From assembly GCF_002573715.1 (NCBI RefSeq), contig NZ_PDHM01000009.1:184748-248747 (forward strand): DNA of 64,000 bases. The letters run 5' to 3'. Under the pieces are notes generated by a model, which searched no databases, had not been told where the DNA came from, and saw only the letters and a program-made list of their open reading frames with translations. A program made the translations under genes and the position numbers. Below, in pieces: positions 54,513 through 63,060 of the stretch. Positions within the stretch are counted from its first letter, which is position 1. Every line of letters begins with the position of its first letter. Source of the stretch: Paenibacillus sp. EZ-K15 (GTDB lineage Bacteria > Bacillota > Bacilli > Paenibacillales > Paenibacillaceae).

Positions 54513-55385
54513 ATGAAGGAATCAAGATCCTATAAGGCATTCAAAGTGTGCAATGCCATTATTCTGCTGTTCGTTGTCTTCATCACGCTGTACCCCTTCC
54601 TGAACGTGGTTGCTCAATCCTTCAGCAGCGAGTCGTACATCAACTCAGGGAAGGTGAACTTAATTCCCAGGGGCTTCAATATCGATACCTACAAAACCGT
54701 GACCAAAGACGCCATGTTCTGGACGAATTACAAAAACACCGTCGTATACAGCGTGGTTGGCACTGCGATATCCATGTTCTTAACAACGATCTTTGCTTAC
54801 GCCTTATCCAAGAAAAGGTTAGTAGGCCGCAAGTTTCTGACAATGTTTGCCGTGTTCACGATGTTCTTCAATGGAGGGCTGATCCCGAACTATGTGCTCA
54901 TTAACAGCCTCGGCTTCAGCAACTCGATCTGGGCCATTGTAATCCCGGGAGCCATCAGCATCTACAACATGCTCATCATGAAATCCTTTTTTGAAAATAT
55001 GCCGGAAGAGCTGGAGGAAGCCGCGGCCATTGACGGCCTGAACACCTATGGCATGCTGCTTCGGATCGTGCTGCCCTTAAGCAAAGCGGTGATCGCGACC
55101 ATGGTCCTCTTCTATGCAGTCGGGCACTGGAACTCCTGGTTTCCGGCCTTTCTGTACCTGGATCAGAAGGGACTCTTCCCGGTCACGATTTATTTGCGGA
55201 ACATGATAGCGGGCGCGACAGGCGTGACTTCCGCAGGCGCCACTTCTGCCGATAACTTGACGCAGATATCTGCCAATATCAAATCGGTGACCATGGTGCT
55301 GACCATTTTGCCGATATTGACGATTTACCCGTTCGTGCAGCGATATTTCGTAACCGGCATCATGCTTGGGTCCGTAAAGCAATAG
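54513..55385 (+). CDS. Carbohydrate ABC transporter permease, YtcP/LplC type
   Basis: This 290-residue permease has six membrane helices. The hallmark TMFFNGGLIPNYVLINSLG is present, the EAA loop is EAAAIDGLNTYGMLLRIVLP, and the C-terminus is FVTGIMLGSVKQ, close to the family standard. AAGGAGGG sits just before the ATG, 15 bases after the first permease gene. It lies upstream of the binding-protein gene and forms the channel with the LplB-type subunit. Confidence 0.92.
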   Translation: MKESRSYKAFKVCNAIILLFVVFITLYPFLNVVAQSFSSESYINSGKVNLIPRGFNIDTYKTVTKDAMFWTNYKNTVVYSVVGTAISMFLTTIFAYALSKKRLVGRKFLTMFAVFTMFFNGGLIPNYVLINSLGFSNSIWAIVIPGAISIYNMLIMKSFFENMPEELEEAAAIDGLNTYGMLLRIVLPLSKAVIATMVLFYAVGHWNSWFPAFLYLDQKGLFPVTIYLRNMIAGATGVTSAGATSADNLTQISANIKSVTMVLTILPILTIYPFVQRYFVTGIMLGSVKQ

Positions 55386-55434
55386 GATCATCCATCGGAT
55401 TGGCCATTATTGATACTTTGGGGGGAATAGGAAA

Positions 55435-57060
55435 ATGAAAAAAAGTCCTCGTTCGTTTGCTGGCAAAGCTTTATTGATAACGTTGATTGTTGCGGTATTG
55501 GCGGCGTGTACCGATAAAACAGGCGGCAAAGAGGCCGAGAATCAAGATAAGGGCGCCATGGAAACTTACGCGGTAGGCGATACGTTCAAGGCGACGGAGC
55601 CCTTCGATCTTTCCATCCTTTACAGCGACCAGCCGGCTTATCCTTACAAGCAGGACTGGATGCTTTTTGGTAAACTAAAAGAAATGACAAACGTGACCTT
55701 GAAACCGACGATCGTACCGATGAGCGATTACAGTCAAAAGCGCAGTCTGCTGATTAGCTCCGGTGACGCTCCGCTGGTCATTCCAAAGACTTACCCCGGG
55801 GAGGAATCCGCGTTTGTGGCTTCCGGTGCGATTCTGCCGATTAGCGATTATATTGATCTGATGCCGAATTTCAAGGACAAGATCGAAAAATGGGACATGG
55901 AGAGCGAACTGGAGGGACTTCGCCAAGAGGACAAGAAATATTATGTGCTTCCGGGCTTGCATGAGGCGGTGTGGCCGGACTATACGCTGATCGTGCGTAC
56001 GGATATTTTCGAAAAGCATAACATCGCGATTCCGACCACCTGGGATGAGCTGTATACGGCCATGAAGCAGCTGAAGCAGGAGTACCCGGACGTTACGCCG
56101 TTCTCCGACCGCTTCAAATTCAATAGTACGCTGAACATCGCGGCTACGGGCTTTGGCACCAAAGGCGGATGGGGCTACGGCAGCGGACTTACGTATGAGG
56201 AAGACACGGATGAATTTGTGTATACGGCAGTAACGGATGAATATAAGGACATGCTGGCCTACTTCCACAAGCTGGTGGATGAAGGACTGCTGGACAAAGA
56301 GAGCTTTACCCAGGATGACGATCAGGCTGTGCAAAAGTTCGTGACCGGCAAATCCTTCATCATTAACGGCAACTCCCAGACCGTGGTCCAGCACCGCAAT
56401 GATATGGACAAAACGCTGGGCGAAGGCAAGTATGCAATCGGCAAAATCACGGTTCCCGGCGGCCCGGCAGGCCAGCTGATGTCCGGCAGCCGACTTGAGA
56501 ACGGAGTGATGATCTCTTCCAAGGTGAAAGAGAGCGAGCACTTTAAAGCCATCCTGCAGTTTATCGACTGGCTCTATTACAGCGATGAGGGACAGGAATT
56601 TACGAAGTGGGGCGTCGAAGGCGTGACGTATACCAAGGAAGGCGGTGTACGCAAGCTAATGGACGACATTAACTACAACGGACTGAATCCGAAGGGCACG
56701 AAGGATCTGCGGATCGAGCATGGCTTCTCGGGCGGGGTGTTTGCATACGGCGGTACGACCGAACTGCTTCAATCCATGTTCAGCAAGGAAGAGCAGCAGT
56801 TCCAGAAGAGCATGAGTGAAACGAAAACCGTCGTGAAGCCGGAGCCGCCGATTCCGTACTCGGTCGAAGAACGTGAGCGAGTGACGCTTTTGAGTACGCC
56901 GCTGAAGGACTACACGGATCAGAACACGCTGAAGTTCATTCTGGGCGACCGCGATCTCGCCGAGTACGACAAGTTCGTGAAGGAGCTAGATAGCCAGGGC
57001 GTGGGACAATACCTGGAGATTGCGAATAAAACTTATAAAAATTATAAAGAGCAACAATAA
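55435..57060 (+). CDS. Extracellular sugar-binding lipoprotein, LplA/LipO type
   Basis: This 541-residue lipoprotein has the lipobox AVLAACTDK (about 20-28). The binding domain shows LKPTIVPMSDYSQKRSLLIS, GDAPLVIP and YFHKLVDEGLLDKESF, and the C-terminus YLEIANKTYKNYKEQQ is typical of the long Lpl class. It should deliver an oligosaccharide to the two permeases upstream. A GGGGGGAATAGG stretch precedes the ATG. A weak hairpin (57077-57108) follows, leaving the next two genes partly co-transcribed. Confidence 0.92.
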   Translation: MKKSPRSFAGKALLITLIVAVLAACTDKTGGKEAENQDKGAMETYAVGDTFKATEPFDLSILYSDQPAYPYKQDWMLFGKLKEMTNVTLKPTIVPMSDYSQKRSLLISSGDAPLVIPKTYPGEESAFVASGAILPISDYIDLMPNFKDKIEKWDMESELEGLRQEDKKYYVLPGLHEAVWPDYTLIVRTDIFEKHNIAIPTTWDELYTAMKQLKQEYPDVTPFSDRFKFNSTLNIAATGFGTKGGWGYGSGLTYEEDTDEFVYTAVTDEYKDMLAYFHKLVDEGLLDKESFTQDDDQAVQKFVTGKSFIINGNSQTVVQHRNDMDKTLGEGKYAIGKITVPGGPAGQLMSGSRLENGVMISSKVKESEHFKAILQFIDWLYYSDEGQEFTKWGVEGVTYTKEGGVRKLMDDINYNGLNPKGTKDLRIEHGFSGGVFAYGGTTELLQSMFSKEEQQFQKSMSETKTVVKPEPPIPYSVEERERVTLLSTPLKDYTDQNTLKFILGDRDLAEYDKFVKELDSQGVGQYLEIANKTYKNYKEQQ

Positions 57061-57076
57061 CCAACGGATCAACAGA

Positions 57077-57108
57077 CTGCCGTTTCTTTATGGAAAGGCA
57101 GCCTGTTT
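57077..57108 (+). terminator. Weak internal hairpin after the binding-protein gene
   Basis: CTGCCGTTTC pairs imperfectly with GAAAGGCAG, followed by CCTGTTT. It may reduce rather than stop transcription into the Nif3-like gene. Confidence 0.5.
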
Positions 57109-57166
57109 GGAGGTTCGGACGGTCGCGATGATCCTGCAAGGTTAACGACAAGGAGGTTGTTCTAAT

Positions 57167-57967
57167 TTGAGTGTGACCGTTCAAGACGTAATCAACCGAT
57201 TAACAGAACCGGCGGGAAACCTTGAATCCACGGTGGACAGGATTGTAGCTGGAAGCGCGGATGCCGTCGTTCACGGCATTGCCGTCACGTTCGCCGCCTC
57301 GCATTCGGTTTTGCAGAGAGCCATACAAGCGGGAGCAAACCTTGTGATTACCCATGAGGGGGTATTTTACAGCCACCATGCGGATGGAGTGGAAGGGGTG
57401 CAGGCAAGTCCTGTCTACCAGGATAAAATAGACCTGATCCAATCCGGCAATCTAACGATTTACCGGTTTCATGATGCGCCTCACAGGTACGTTCCCGACA
57501 TGATTACGCAGGGATTAGTTCAGGCGCTGGACTGGGAACCCTATATCGATAAGTACCTTCCGACAGCGGCCGTAGTCACACTGCCCGGAGAAATGACGGT
57601 TCAGGATATTGTGGAAGATATAAAAAGAAAGCTGAATCTTCCGTATCTTCGTTATGTCGGGAATCGAAGCCGAGCATGCTCGAGAATCGGCATTGTCGTC
57701 GGCTACCGGGGCGGAGGATCGCACACCATTCCCTTCTGCGTGAATGAGCGGCTGGATCTTCTTATCGCCGGCGAAGGCCCGGAATGGGAGACGCCCGAAT
57801 ATATCGGCGATGCAGCGGCCCAAGGCCGGAACCCGTCCATGCTCCTGCTCGGTCATGCCGCCAGCGAGGAGCCCGGCATGGCCTGCGTGGCCGAGCGGCT
57901 GCGAGAGCTTTTTCCGAAGATTCCCGTACATGATATACCGTCCGTGCCCTTGATTCAGGTAATATAG
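57167..57967 (+). CDS. Nif3-like dinuclear metal-centre hexameric protein
   Basis: This 266-residue protein belongs to the Nif3/YbgI family, which forms hexamers with a two-metal site. It has an N-terminal Nif3 half with the metal-binding stretch THEGVFYSHHADG, and a C-terminal half with GYRGGGSHTIPF and LLGHAASEEPGM, also typical. The biochemical role of the family is uncertain (GTP cyclohydrolase-I-like or metallo-hydrolase). TTG 57167 has AAGGAGG ten bases upstream; GTG 57173 is too far. It sits between an Lpl-type importer and a GntR regulator, an unusual place for this housekeeping family. Confidence 0.83.
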   Translation: MSVTVQDVINRLTEPAGNLESTVDRIVAGSADAVVHGIAVTFAASHSVLQRAIQAGANLVITHEGVFYSHHADGVEGVQASPVYQDKIDLIQSGNLTIYRFHDAPHRYVPDMITQGLVQALDWEPYIDKYLPTAAVVTLPGEMTVQDIVEDIKRKLNLPYLRYVGNRSRACSRIGIVVGYRGGGSHTIPFCVNERLDLLIAGEGPEWETPEYIGDAAAQGRNPSMLLLGHAASEEPGMACVAERLRELFPKIPVHDIPSVPLIQVI

Positions 57968-58024
57968 AGAGAGGATAACGTAAGCAAAAAGAACATTGAG
58001 CATAGGAGAAAGAGGTAACGATAT

Positions 58025-58699
58025 ATGTCAACAGAGCAAAAGATTAAAGGCTCTACCAGGGAATATTCATATCAACTACTGAAGGACCGGATATTCCATC
58101 TGGAGCTGGAGCCGGGTACGAAAATCTCGGAAAAGGAAATTGCGGATGAATTGAACGTCAGCCGCACTCCAGTCCGGGAAGCGTTCATGAAGCTTGCCGA
58201 GGAGGAACTGCTCGACATCATTCCGCAAAGCGGGACAATCGTATCCCGTATTAATCTCAGGCATGTTGAGGAAGGCCGGTTTATCAGGGAGAAGATCGAG
58301 AAGGAAATCGTGGCGCTCGCCTGTGAGTTTTTCCCCGAAGAGTTCCGTTTCCGTCTGGAAACCAATATTGCGCTTCAGGACGTATGCGCAGGCAACCATA
58401 ATTTCTATAAGCTGTTTGAGCTGGACGAGGAGTTCCATCAAATTCTGTTTGAGGGTACGGGCAAAGAACGGACCTGGAAGATGCTGCAGCAATTGAATAT
58501 TCATTTCAACCGTCTGCGGCTGCTTCGCCTGTCCAAGGACTCCAACTGGGAGAATATCATCTCGCAGCATAAAGAAATATATCAGCTGATCGTCCATAGA
58601 CAAGCGGAGCAGGCCATGAACGTGATGGAGCGTCATCTGCGTCTTGTCGTTGTGGAGCAGGATATTTTACGCGAGAAGTATCCGCATTATTTTATTTAA
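58025..58699 (+). CDS. GntR-family transcriptional regulator (FCD/FadR subfamily)
   Basis: This 224-residue regulator has an N-terminal winged helix (about 10-75; ISEKEIADELNVSRTPVREA) and an all-helical FCD ligand domain (about 85-215) with LDEEFHQILFEGTG, whose His residues usually bind a metal and an organic acid. It is the last gene of the operon headed by the 53.5 kb permease and probably controls it through the ATACTAGTAT-containing operator at 53.2 kb. The ligand is not known. AAGAGG precedes the ATG. Confidence 0.88.
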   Translation: MSTEQKIKGSTREYSYQLLKDRIFHLELEPGTKISEKEIADELNVSRTPVREAFMKLAEEELLDIIPQSGTIVSRINLRHVEEGRFIREKIEKEIVALACEFFPEEFRFRLETNIALQDVCAGNHNFYKLFELDEEFHQILFEGTGKERTWKMLQQLNIHFNRLRLLRLSKDSNWENIISQHKEIYQLIVHRQAEQAMNVMERHLRLVVVEQDILREKYPHYFI

Positions 58700-58713
58700 C
58701 ATTAAAAAACAAT

Positions 58714-58767
58714 GACCCGCAGGAGAGTCACTTGGGATCAAGTGAGCTGCCTTGCGGGCCATTTTTC
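58714..58767. terminator. Bidirectional terminator between GntR and spo0M genes
   Basis: CCCGCAGG pairs with CCTTGCGGG, with inner TCACTTG/CAAGTGA. T residues follow on the right and A residues precede on the left, so both convergent genes are served. Confidence 0.88.
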
Positions 58768-58768
58768 A

Positions 58769-59542
58769 TTAGATCGATCTGCGGATGACACGGTCAAGCA
58801 TTTGGGCCACGTGGGATGGACCTTGATCCAGATCCTGTTGATCCAGGGTTACCCAGGAATGCTGTTCATCCATATCGAGTGATCGCTGGAGCCAGCCTGA
58901 AACGCCTCTGCCTCTGCGGTCGACTTCAACCAGAATGGAAATCCCGTCCTGCTCCGGATAGAGGATCAATTCAAGCTCTGTGATATGGCCGGCATAGGAG
59001 GAGCCAGGATAAAATTCAATTTCTTGCACAAATGGAACACCCCGGCCTAATCTAGGATGATATTCGCATGTTGCTATTTTGAAGCTGAAGCCAAGGGCTT
59101 CCACGGCGTCAAACACAACGGATGCGTCCGCGTTCGGTTCAACGTCGATGAAATCACGATCCTTCGGATCGATGGCATTATCGATATCAAGTCCGGTATG
59201 GATCCATACTGGCTGCCGTGAAATGGTGAGCGGTGTTTCTAACGGCAGGGGAAAAGAGAATGGTATTTCCTGTTGATCGCCAGGCTTCAATGTGAGGCGG
59301 CTGGAGACATTGATTTTGGCAAGGGTATAGGATTCTATGTATTTCTTGTCGTCGCTTTCCTTGGTATATTCCGTCATCACTTTCAGGTAAATGCGATCGA
59401 CCGTCTGCTCTACGTTCCCTCCCTTAATGTGAATGATGCCGCGTACTTCTTCACCCGGATAATAGGAGGATTTTTCGAGATGCGTATCGATCTGGGCTGC
59501 TCCAATTCCTACACTGGCTAGCATTTTGTTAAAAAACGACAT
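58769..59542 (-). CDS. spo0M: Sporulation-control protein Spo0M
   Basis: This 257-residue protein matches the Spo0M family length and plan. An arrestin-like N-terminal domain (about 1-125) starts MSFFNKMLASVGIGAAQIDT and includes YYPGEEVRGIIHIKGG. A C-terminal domain with DQGISILVEVDRRGRG-type strands follows. In Bacillus it influences sporulation and interacts with the division machinery. GGAGG lies about ten bases before ATG 59542, and the in-frame extension to 59800 has no SD and an unnatural sequence, so it is excluded. Confidence 0.92.
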   Translation of the reverse strand: MSFFNKMLASVGIGAAQIDTHLEKSSYYPGEEVRGIIHIKGGNVEQTVDRIYLKVMTEYTKESDDKKYIESYTLAKINVSSRLTLKPGDQQEIPFSFPLPLETPLTISRQPVWIHTGLDIDNAIDPKDRDFIDVEPNADASVVFDAVEALGFSFKIATCEYHPRLGRGVPFVQEIEFYPGSSYAGHITELELILYPEQDGISILVEVDRRGRGVSGWLQRSLDMDEQHSWVTLDQQDLDQGPSHVAQMLDRVIRRSI

Positions 59543-59773
59543 AAAAGATACCTCCATATGAGAATGTATGATAATGGAATTATACGCTGGAATATCACCT
59601 CTGGTTTCCGAATTACAAAAATATTTTTTTGCGGTTTTATGCAGTGAAGATATTGACGCCAAGGAAGCAGAGGAACATCGATGAAATCGGGTAAAAGAAC
59701 ACGGCCCGTTAGCATTCGCAGGTTCAGCATGGTATATTGGACACGATACCATTAAGGATGGAGAAATCAAGGC

Positions 59774-61372
59774 ATGAGCGAACAACGACGTTCCGGACAA
59801 GGAACCAAAAACAACAAATCAACTGCATACGGAAAGAAGCCGGGTGAGCGGACTGCAGTGAACCAAGCTGGGGCCAAGTCGGCTTTTAAGCGTGAACATA
59901 GGAAGAACAAGGATTCGTTATCGGCTTCATCGTATTCGAAGGCGAAACCGTCCGATAAATATAAGCAAGAAGTACGCGGGCCAAGGCCTTCATCCGGACG
60001 TGAGCACGCGGATGAGCTGCAAGCCGGCGACATTATAGTCGTTACGATCAAACGGCTTGGGATTAACGGCGAAGGAGTCGGTTATTACCGCCGCAAGGCA
60101 GTGTTTATTGACGGAGCGATCACGAACGAAGTCGTCAAAGCCGAGGTAAAAGAGGTCCAGCCTAAATTTATTAAGGCACAGCTGGTAGAAGTGGAGAAGC
60201 GTTCGCCTCACCGGATTGAGCCTCCTTGCCCGGTGTTTGGTATTTGCGGCGGATGCCAAATTCAGCATATCTCTTATGAGGGACAGTTGCAGGCCAAGAC
60301 GGATATCGTGCGTGAAGCATTCAGCCGATACGCAGGACGTGACGACGTGAAGTTTAAGCCGATTCTCGGAATGGAGCATCCATGGAATTACCGGAATAAA
60401 GCGCAGCTACAGCTGAAACGGAAGGGCCATGAAGTGATCGCAGGGCTCTATGAAGCGGACAGCCATACAATTGTGGACATTAGCGGCTGCCCGATTCAGC
60501 ACCCGAAGGTGAATGAAGCGGTGGAGAAGGTCAAATCCGTCCTCGAAGAATTGCGGATTCCGCTGCACAAAGAGAATGGAAACAAGGACGGCGTACGGAC
60601 GATTGTGGTTCGCCACGGCTTCCAATCCGGGGAGATTCAGGTGACACTGGTCACGGCCGGAAGCAAGCTGCCAAGGCAGGACGATCTCGTTCGTCTGCTG
60701 CGCCTTACCATTCCGGAGGTGAGCGGGATTTCACTCAATATCAATCCGAAGAAAACCTCGCTCATCTTCGGAGACCGGACGATCTCTCTGTGGGGAGCCG
60801 AGAGCATGCAGGAATCGCTGAGCGACCTGCAATTCTCGCTGTCGCCGAGAGCGTTCTTCCAGCTGAATCCGCAGCAGACGGTCAAGCTGTATGAGTCGGT
60901 CCGGGGGGCAGCCGGATTGACGGGGAAGGAAACCGTCATCGACGCCTACTGCGGAACCGGCACGATCGGGCTGTGGCTTGCGCCTTATGCCCAAGAAGTA
61001 CGGGGGATCGAGACGATCCCTGAAGCCGTCGAGGATGCCAAGGCCAATGCGCAGCGAAATGGACGTGCTAACGCGAGCTTCCACGTCGGCCAGGCAGAGG
61101 AACTGCTGCCGCGCTGGGTCAAGGAGGGCATGAAGCCGGACGTCATCATTGCCGACCCACCGCGCACCGGCCTGGACCCGCGCTTCTTGGAGACAGTGCT
61201 CCGCACCAAGCCGAAGCGGTTTGTGTACGTTTCTTGCAATCCTTCAACCCTGGCGAAAGATTGCAAGGTTCTGCTGGAGGGCGGTTATGAGATCGAATGG
61301 GCACAGCCGGTAGATATGTTCCCGCAGACAAGCCATGTGGAGGCGGTAACGTTGTTGGTGAGGAAAGAATAG
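59774..61372 (+). CDS. rlmD: 23S rRNA (uracil-5-)-methyltransferase, RlmD/RumA family
   Basis: This 532-residue enzyme methylates uracil in 23S rRNA. An N-terminal basic, Ser/Lys-rich extension (about 1-75) precedes a TRAM domain (about 80-140). The iron-sulfur cysteines lie in PPCPVFGICGGCQIQH and ISGCPIQ. The SAM-binding domain shows DAYCGTGTIGLWLA and DPPRTGL, and the catalytic Cys lies in VYVSCNPSTLAKD. Bacillus has a dual-site enzyme (RlmCD) in this family, so the exact uridine is uncertain. The basic extension of about 75 residues is longer than in most relatives. Confidence 0.92.
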   Translation: MSEQRRSGQGTKNNKSTAYGKKPGERTAVNQAGAKSAFKREHRKNKDSLSASSYSKAKPSDKYKQEVRGPRPSSGREHADELQAGDIIVVTIKRLGINGEGVGYYRRKAVFIDGAITNEVVKAEVKEVQPKFIKAQLVEVEKRSPHRIEPPCPVFGICGGCQIQHISYEGQLQAKTDIVREAFSRYAGRDDVKFKPILGMEHPWNYRNKAQLQLKRKGHEVIAGLYEADSHTIVDISGCPIQHPKVNEAVEKVKSVLEELRIPLHKENGNKDGVRTIVVRHGFQSGEIQVTLVTAGSKLPRQDDLVRLLRLTIPEVSGISLNINPKKTSLIFGDRTISLWGAESMQESLSDLQFSLSPRAFFQLNPQQTVKLYESVRGAAGLTGKETVIDAYCGTGTIGLWLAPYAQEVRGIETIPEAVEDAKANAQRNGRANASFHVGQAEELLPRWVKEGMKPDVIIADPPRTGLDPRFLETVLRTKPKRFVYVSCNPSTLAKDCKVLLEGGYEIEWAQPVDMFPQTSHVEAVTLLVRKE

Positions 61373-61449
61373 ATGAGATGTGACAGTGTTGCTCAAAGTT
61401 ATACGGCGTGGTGGGTATCGCACATAATTGTATGAGGGGGGAATCTAAA

Positions 61450-62007
61450 TTGGCAAAGGAATTGTCAACAGAGCAACGTGAAGGGCTACTCCATACATTG
61501 AAAGCCCGTTATGAGAAAAACATGAACCGCCATATAGGCCTGGAATGGGCTGACGTACAAGCCAAGCTCGTAGCAAATCCTGAAAAGCTATGGTCGCTCC
61601 ATGAGATGGAAATAACCGGCGGAGAGCCGGATGTTGTAGGTCATGACAACCAGACGGGCGAATACATTTTTTATGATTGTTCAGCGGAAAGTCCTAAAGG
61701 CCGCAGGAGTATTTGTTACGACCGTGAAGCGCTGGAATCAAGAAAAGAACACAAACCGAAGAATAGTGCCGTTGAAATGGCAACCGCCATGGGCATAGAG
61801 TTGCTATCGGAAGAACAATACCGGGAATTGCAAAAGCTTGGAAATTTCGATTTGAAAACATCGAGCTGGGTGGTAACACCTGCCAGTATTAGAAAACTCG
61901 GCGGAGCCATTTTTTGTGATCGCCGCTACGACACTGTCTTCGTGTACCACAATGGAGCGGAATCATACTATGCTGCCAGGGGATTCCGTGGCTCGCTAAG
62001 GGTCTGA
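61450..62007 (+). CDS. DUF4256 domain protein
   Basis: This protein of about 185 residues belongs to the DUF4256 family by its landmarks MNRHIGLEWADVQAKL, MEITGGEPDVVGHD, FYDCSAESPKGRRS and YAARGFRGSLRV. The function is unknown; there is no signal peptide or membrane segment. TTG 61450 has GAGGGGG seven bases upstream and is chosen over ATG 61432 and 61408, which lack a site. It stands alone between the rRNA methyltransferase and L25 genes. Confidence 0.82.
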   Translation: MAKELSTEQREGLLHTLKARYEKNMNRHIGLEWADVQAKLVANPEKLWSLHEMEITGGEPDVVGHDNQTGEYIFYDCSAESPKGRRSICYDREALESRKEHKPKNSAVEMATAMGIELLSEEQYRELQKLGNFDLKTSSWVVTPASIRKLGGAIFCDRRYDTVFVYHNGAESYYAARGFRGSLRV

Positions 62008-62090
62008 ATTTTGAAGGGGTTTTAATAGGGGATTCCATACCACCGCGGTCGACAACCCCCCTTGTCTATGATATGGTAGCAAGTAATTAG

Positions 62091-62121
62091 GCATTTCGTT
62101 CCCATGGGACGAGGTGCCTTC
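62091..62121 (+). terminator. Long hairpin after the DUF4256 gene
   Basis: AGGCATTTCGTTCC and GGACGAGGTGCCT-type arms pair over 14 positions, with three G-T pairs, around a CCATG loop. Only a short T run follows. It may act as a terminator or as a leader structure for the L25 gene. Confidence 0.5.
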
Positions 62122-62171
62122 TCGCATATATAAAAGCGTTTTACATTAAATGTCTATCTGGAGGTGATGCA

Positions 62172-62228
62172 ATGGTGCTCCTACTTTCCCCGCTACGGGG
62201 GGAGAAATCCGTAGTTCATTATGGATGA
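62172..62228 (+). CDS. Possible 18-codon leader peptide ORF before L25
   Basis: The ORF reads ATG GTG CTC CTA CTT and so on to TGA, giving MVLLLSPLRGEKSVVHYG. GGAGGTGAT, a nine-base perfect match to the 16S rRNA end, lies four bases before the ATG. That is far stronger than the SD of the L25 gene itself, which begins 50 bases later. It could regulate L25/Ctc translation, or be chance. Confidence 0.35.
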   Translation: MVLLLSPLRGEKSVVHYG

Positions 62229-62278
62229 TTGATGGTGAGTGCACCCAAAATAACGATAATTTGAGGAGTGTTGTTGAG

Positions 62279-62854
62279 ATGAGAGTAAATTTACGAGCAG
62301 AAACGCGCGCCGCGATGAACAAAACCGGACTTAAGCAGCTTCGTCTTTCGGGGCGAATTCCGGCAATTGTATTTGGCACAGGGGAAGAGAATATGATGAT
62401 TCAACTGTCCGCCAAAGAATTTGGCAAATGGGCAAGGAACGGCAAAGGAGGAATCCTTGAGCTTCGTTTTGACGATCGGGAGCCGCTTCCGGTTTTGCTG
62501 GAGTCGGTTCAGCGTGATCCAATCACTCGTGAATACATCCATGTCGACTTTTTACGTATTAATATAAATGAAGTTGTGCGCACGAGAGTGAATCTCGATT
62601 ACATCGGTACCGCCAAGGGAGCCAAACTTGGAGGAGTCGTCCAAATACAAAGCACGTTCATCGAGATTGAGTCGTTCCCGGACCGTATTCCTGCCACCAT
62701 TCCTGTTGAAATCAGCGAACTGGAGATTGGGCATTCTTTACATGTCGGGGACCTTAAACTGCCCGACGGCGTCGTGCTGATCTCTTCGGCAAACGAACTG
62801 CTCGTGTCGGTGGTGACACCGAAAGTCCAGTCGGAACAACCGGAGGCTATGTAA
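62279..62854 (+). CDS. ctc: 50S ribosomal protein L25 / general stress protein Ctc
   Basis: This 191-residue protein is the long, two-domain L25 (TL5/Ctc form). The N-terminal 5S-rRNA-binding domain shows RAETRAAMNKTGLKQLRLSG, RIPAIVFG and the conserved SVQRDPITREYIHVDFLRI. The C-terminal beta domain has HVGDLKLPDGV. It binds 5S rRNA in the large subunit. ATG 62279 has GAGGAG 11 bases upstream; the open frame to 62225 is not natural. It is monocistronic with its own strong terminator. Confidence 0.92.
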   Translation: MRVNLRAETRAAMNKTGLKQLRLSGRIPAIVFGTGEENMMIQLSAKEFGKWARNGKGGILELRFDDREPLPVLLESVQRDPITREYIHVDFLRININEVVRTRVNLDYIGTAKGAKLGGVVQIQSTFIEIESFPDRIPATIPVEISELEIGHSLHVGDLKLPDGVVLISSANELLVSVVTPKVQSEQPEAM

Positions 62855-62865
62855 CTTCTGCTGCC

Positions 62866-62914
62866 GGCGATTGCTTCCCGATATTCCATCGGGAAGTAAT
62901 CGCCGTTTTTTTTG
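62866..62914 (+). terminator. Terminator of the L25 gene
   Basis: GGCGATTGCTTCCCGAT pairs with ATCGGGAAGTAATCGCC, with one mismatch, followed by eight T residues. Confidence 0.95.
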
Positions 62915-63060
62915 CTTAAAACCTTGAACAGAATCCGGAACTTTCCATCAAGAGAGACTAGGCTTGGCCGTCATTATTATTGTACACTCAAGTCATGTGG
63001 AGTGCGGCCTGCCGCTTACCCGGCAGCTGCATACTAAGCCAATGAAGGAAGTGTCGAACC

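Noticed and set aside
55675..56541. A 288-codon minus-strand frame
   Set aside because: It is a mirror of the binding-protein gene and His/Arg-rich in the way antisense frames usually are.
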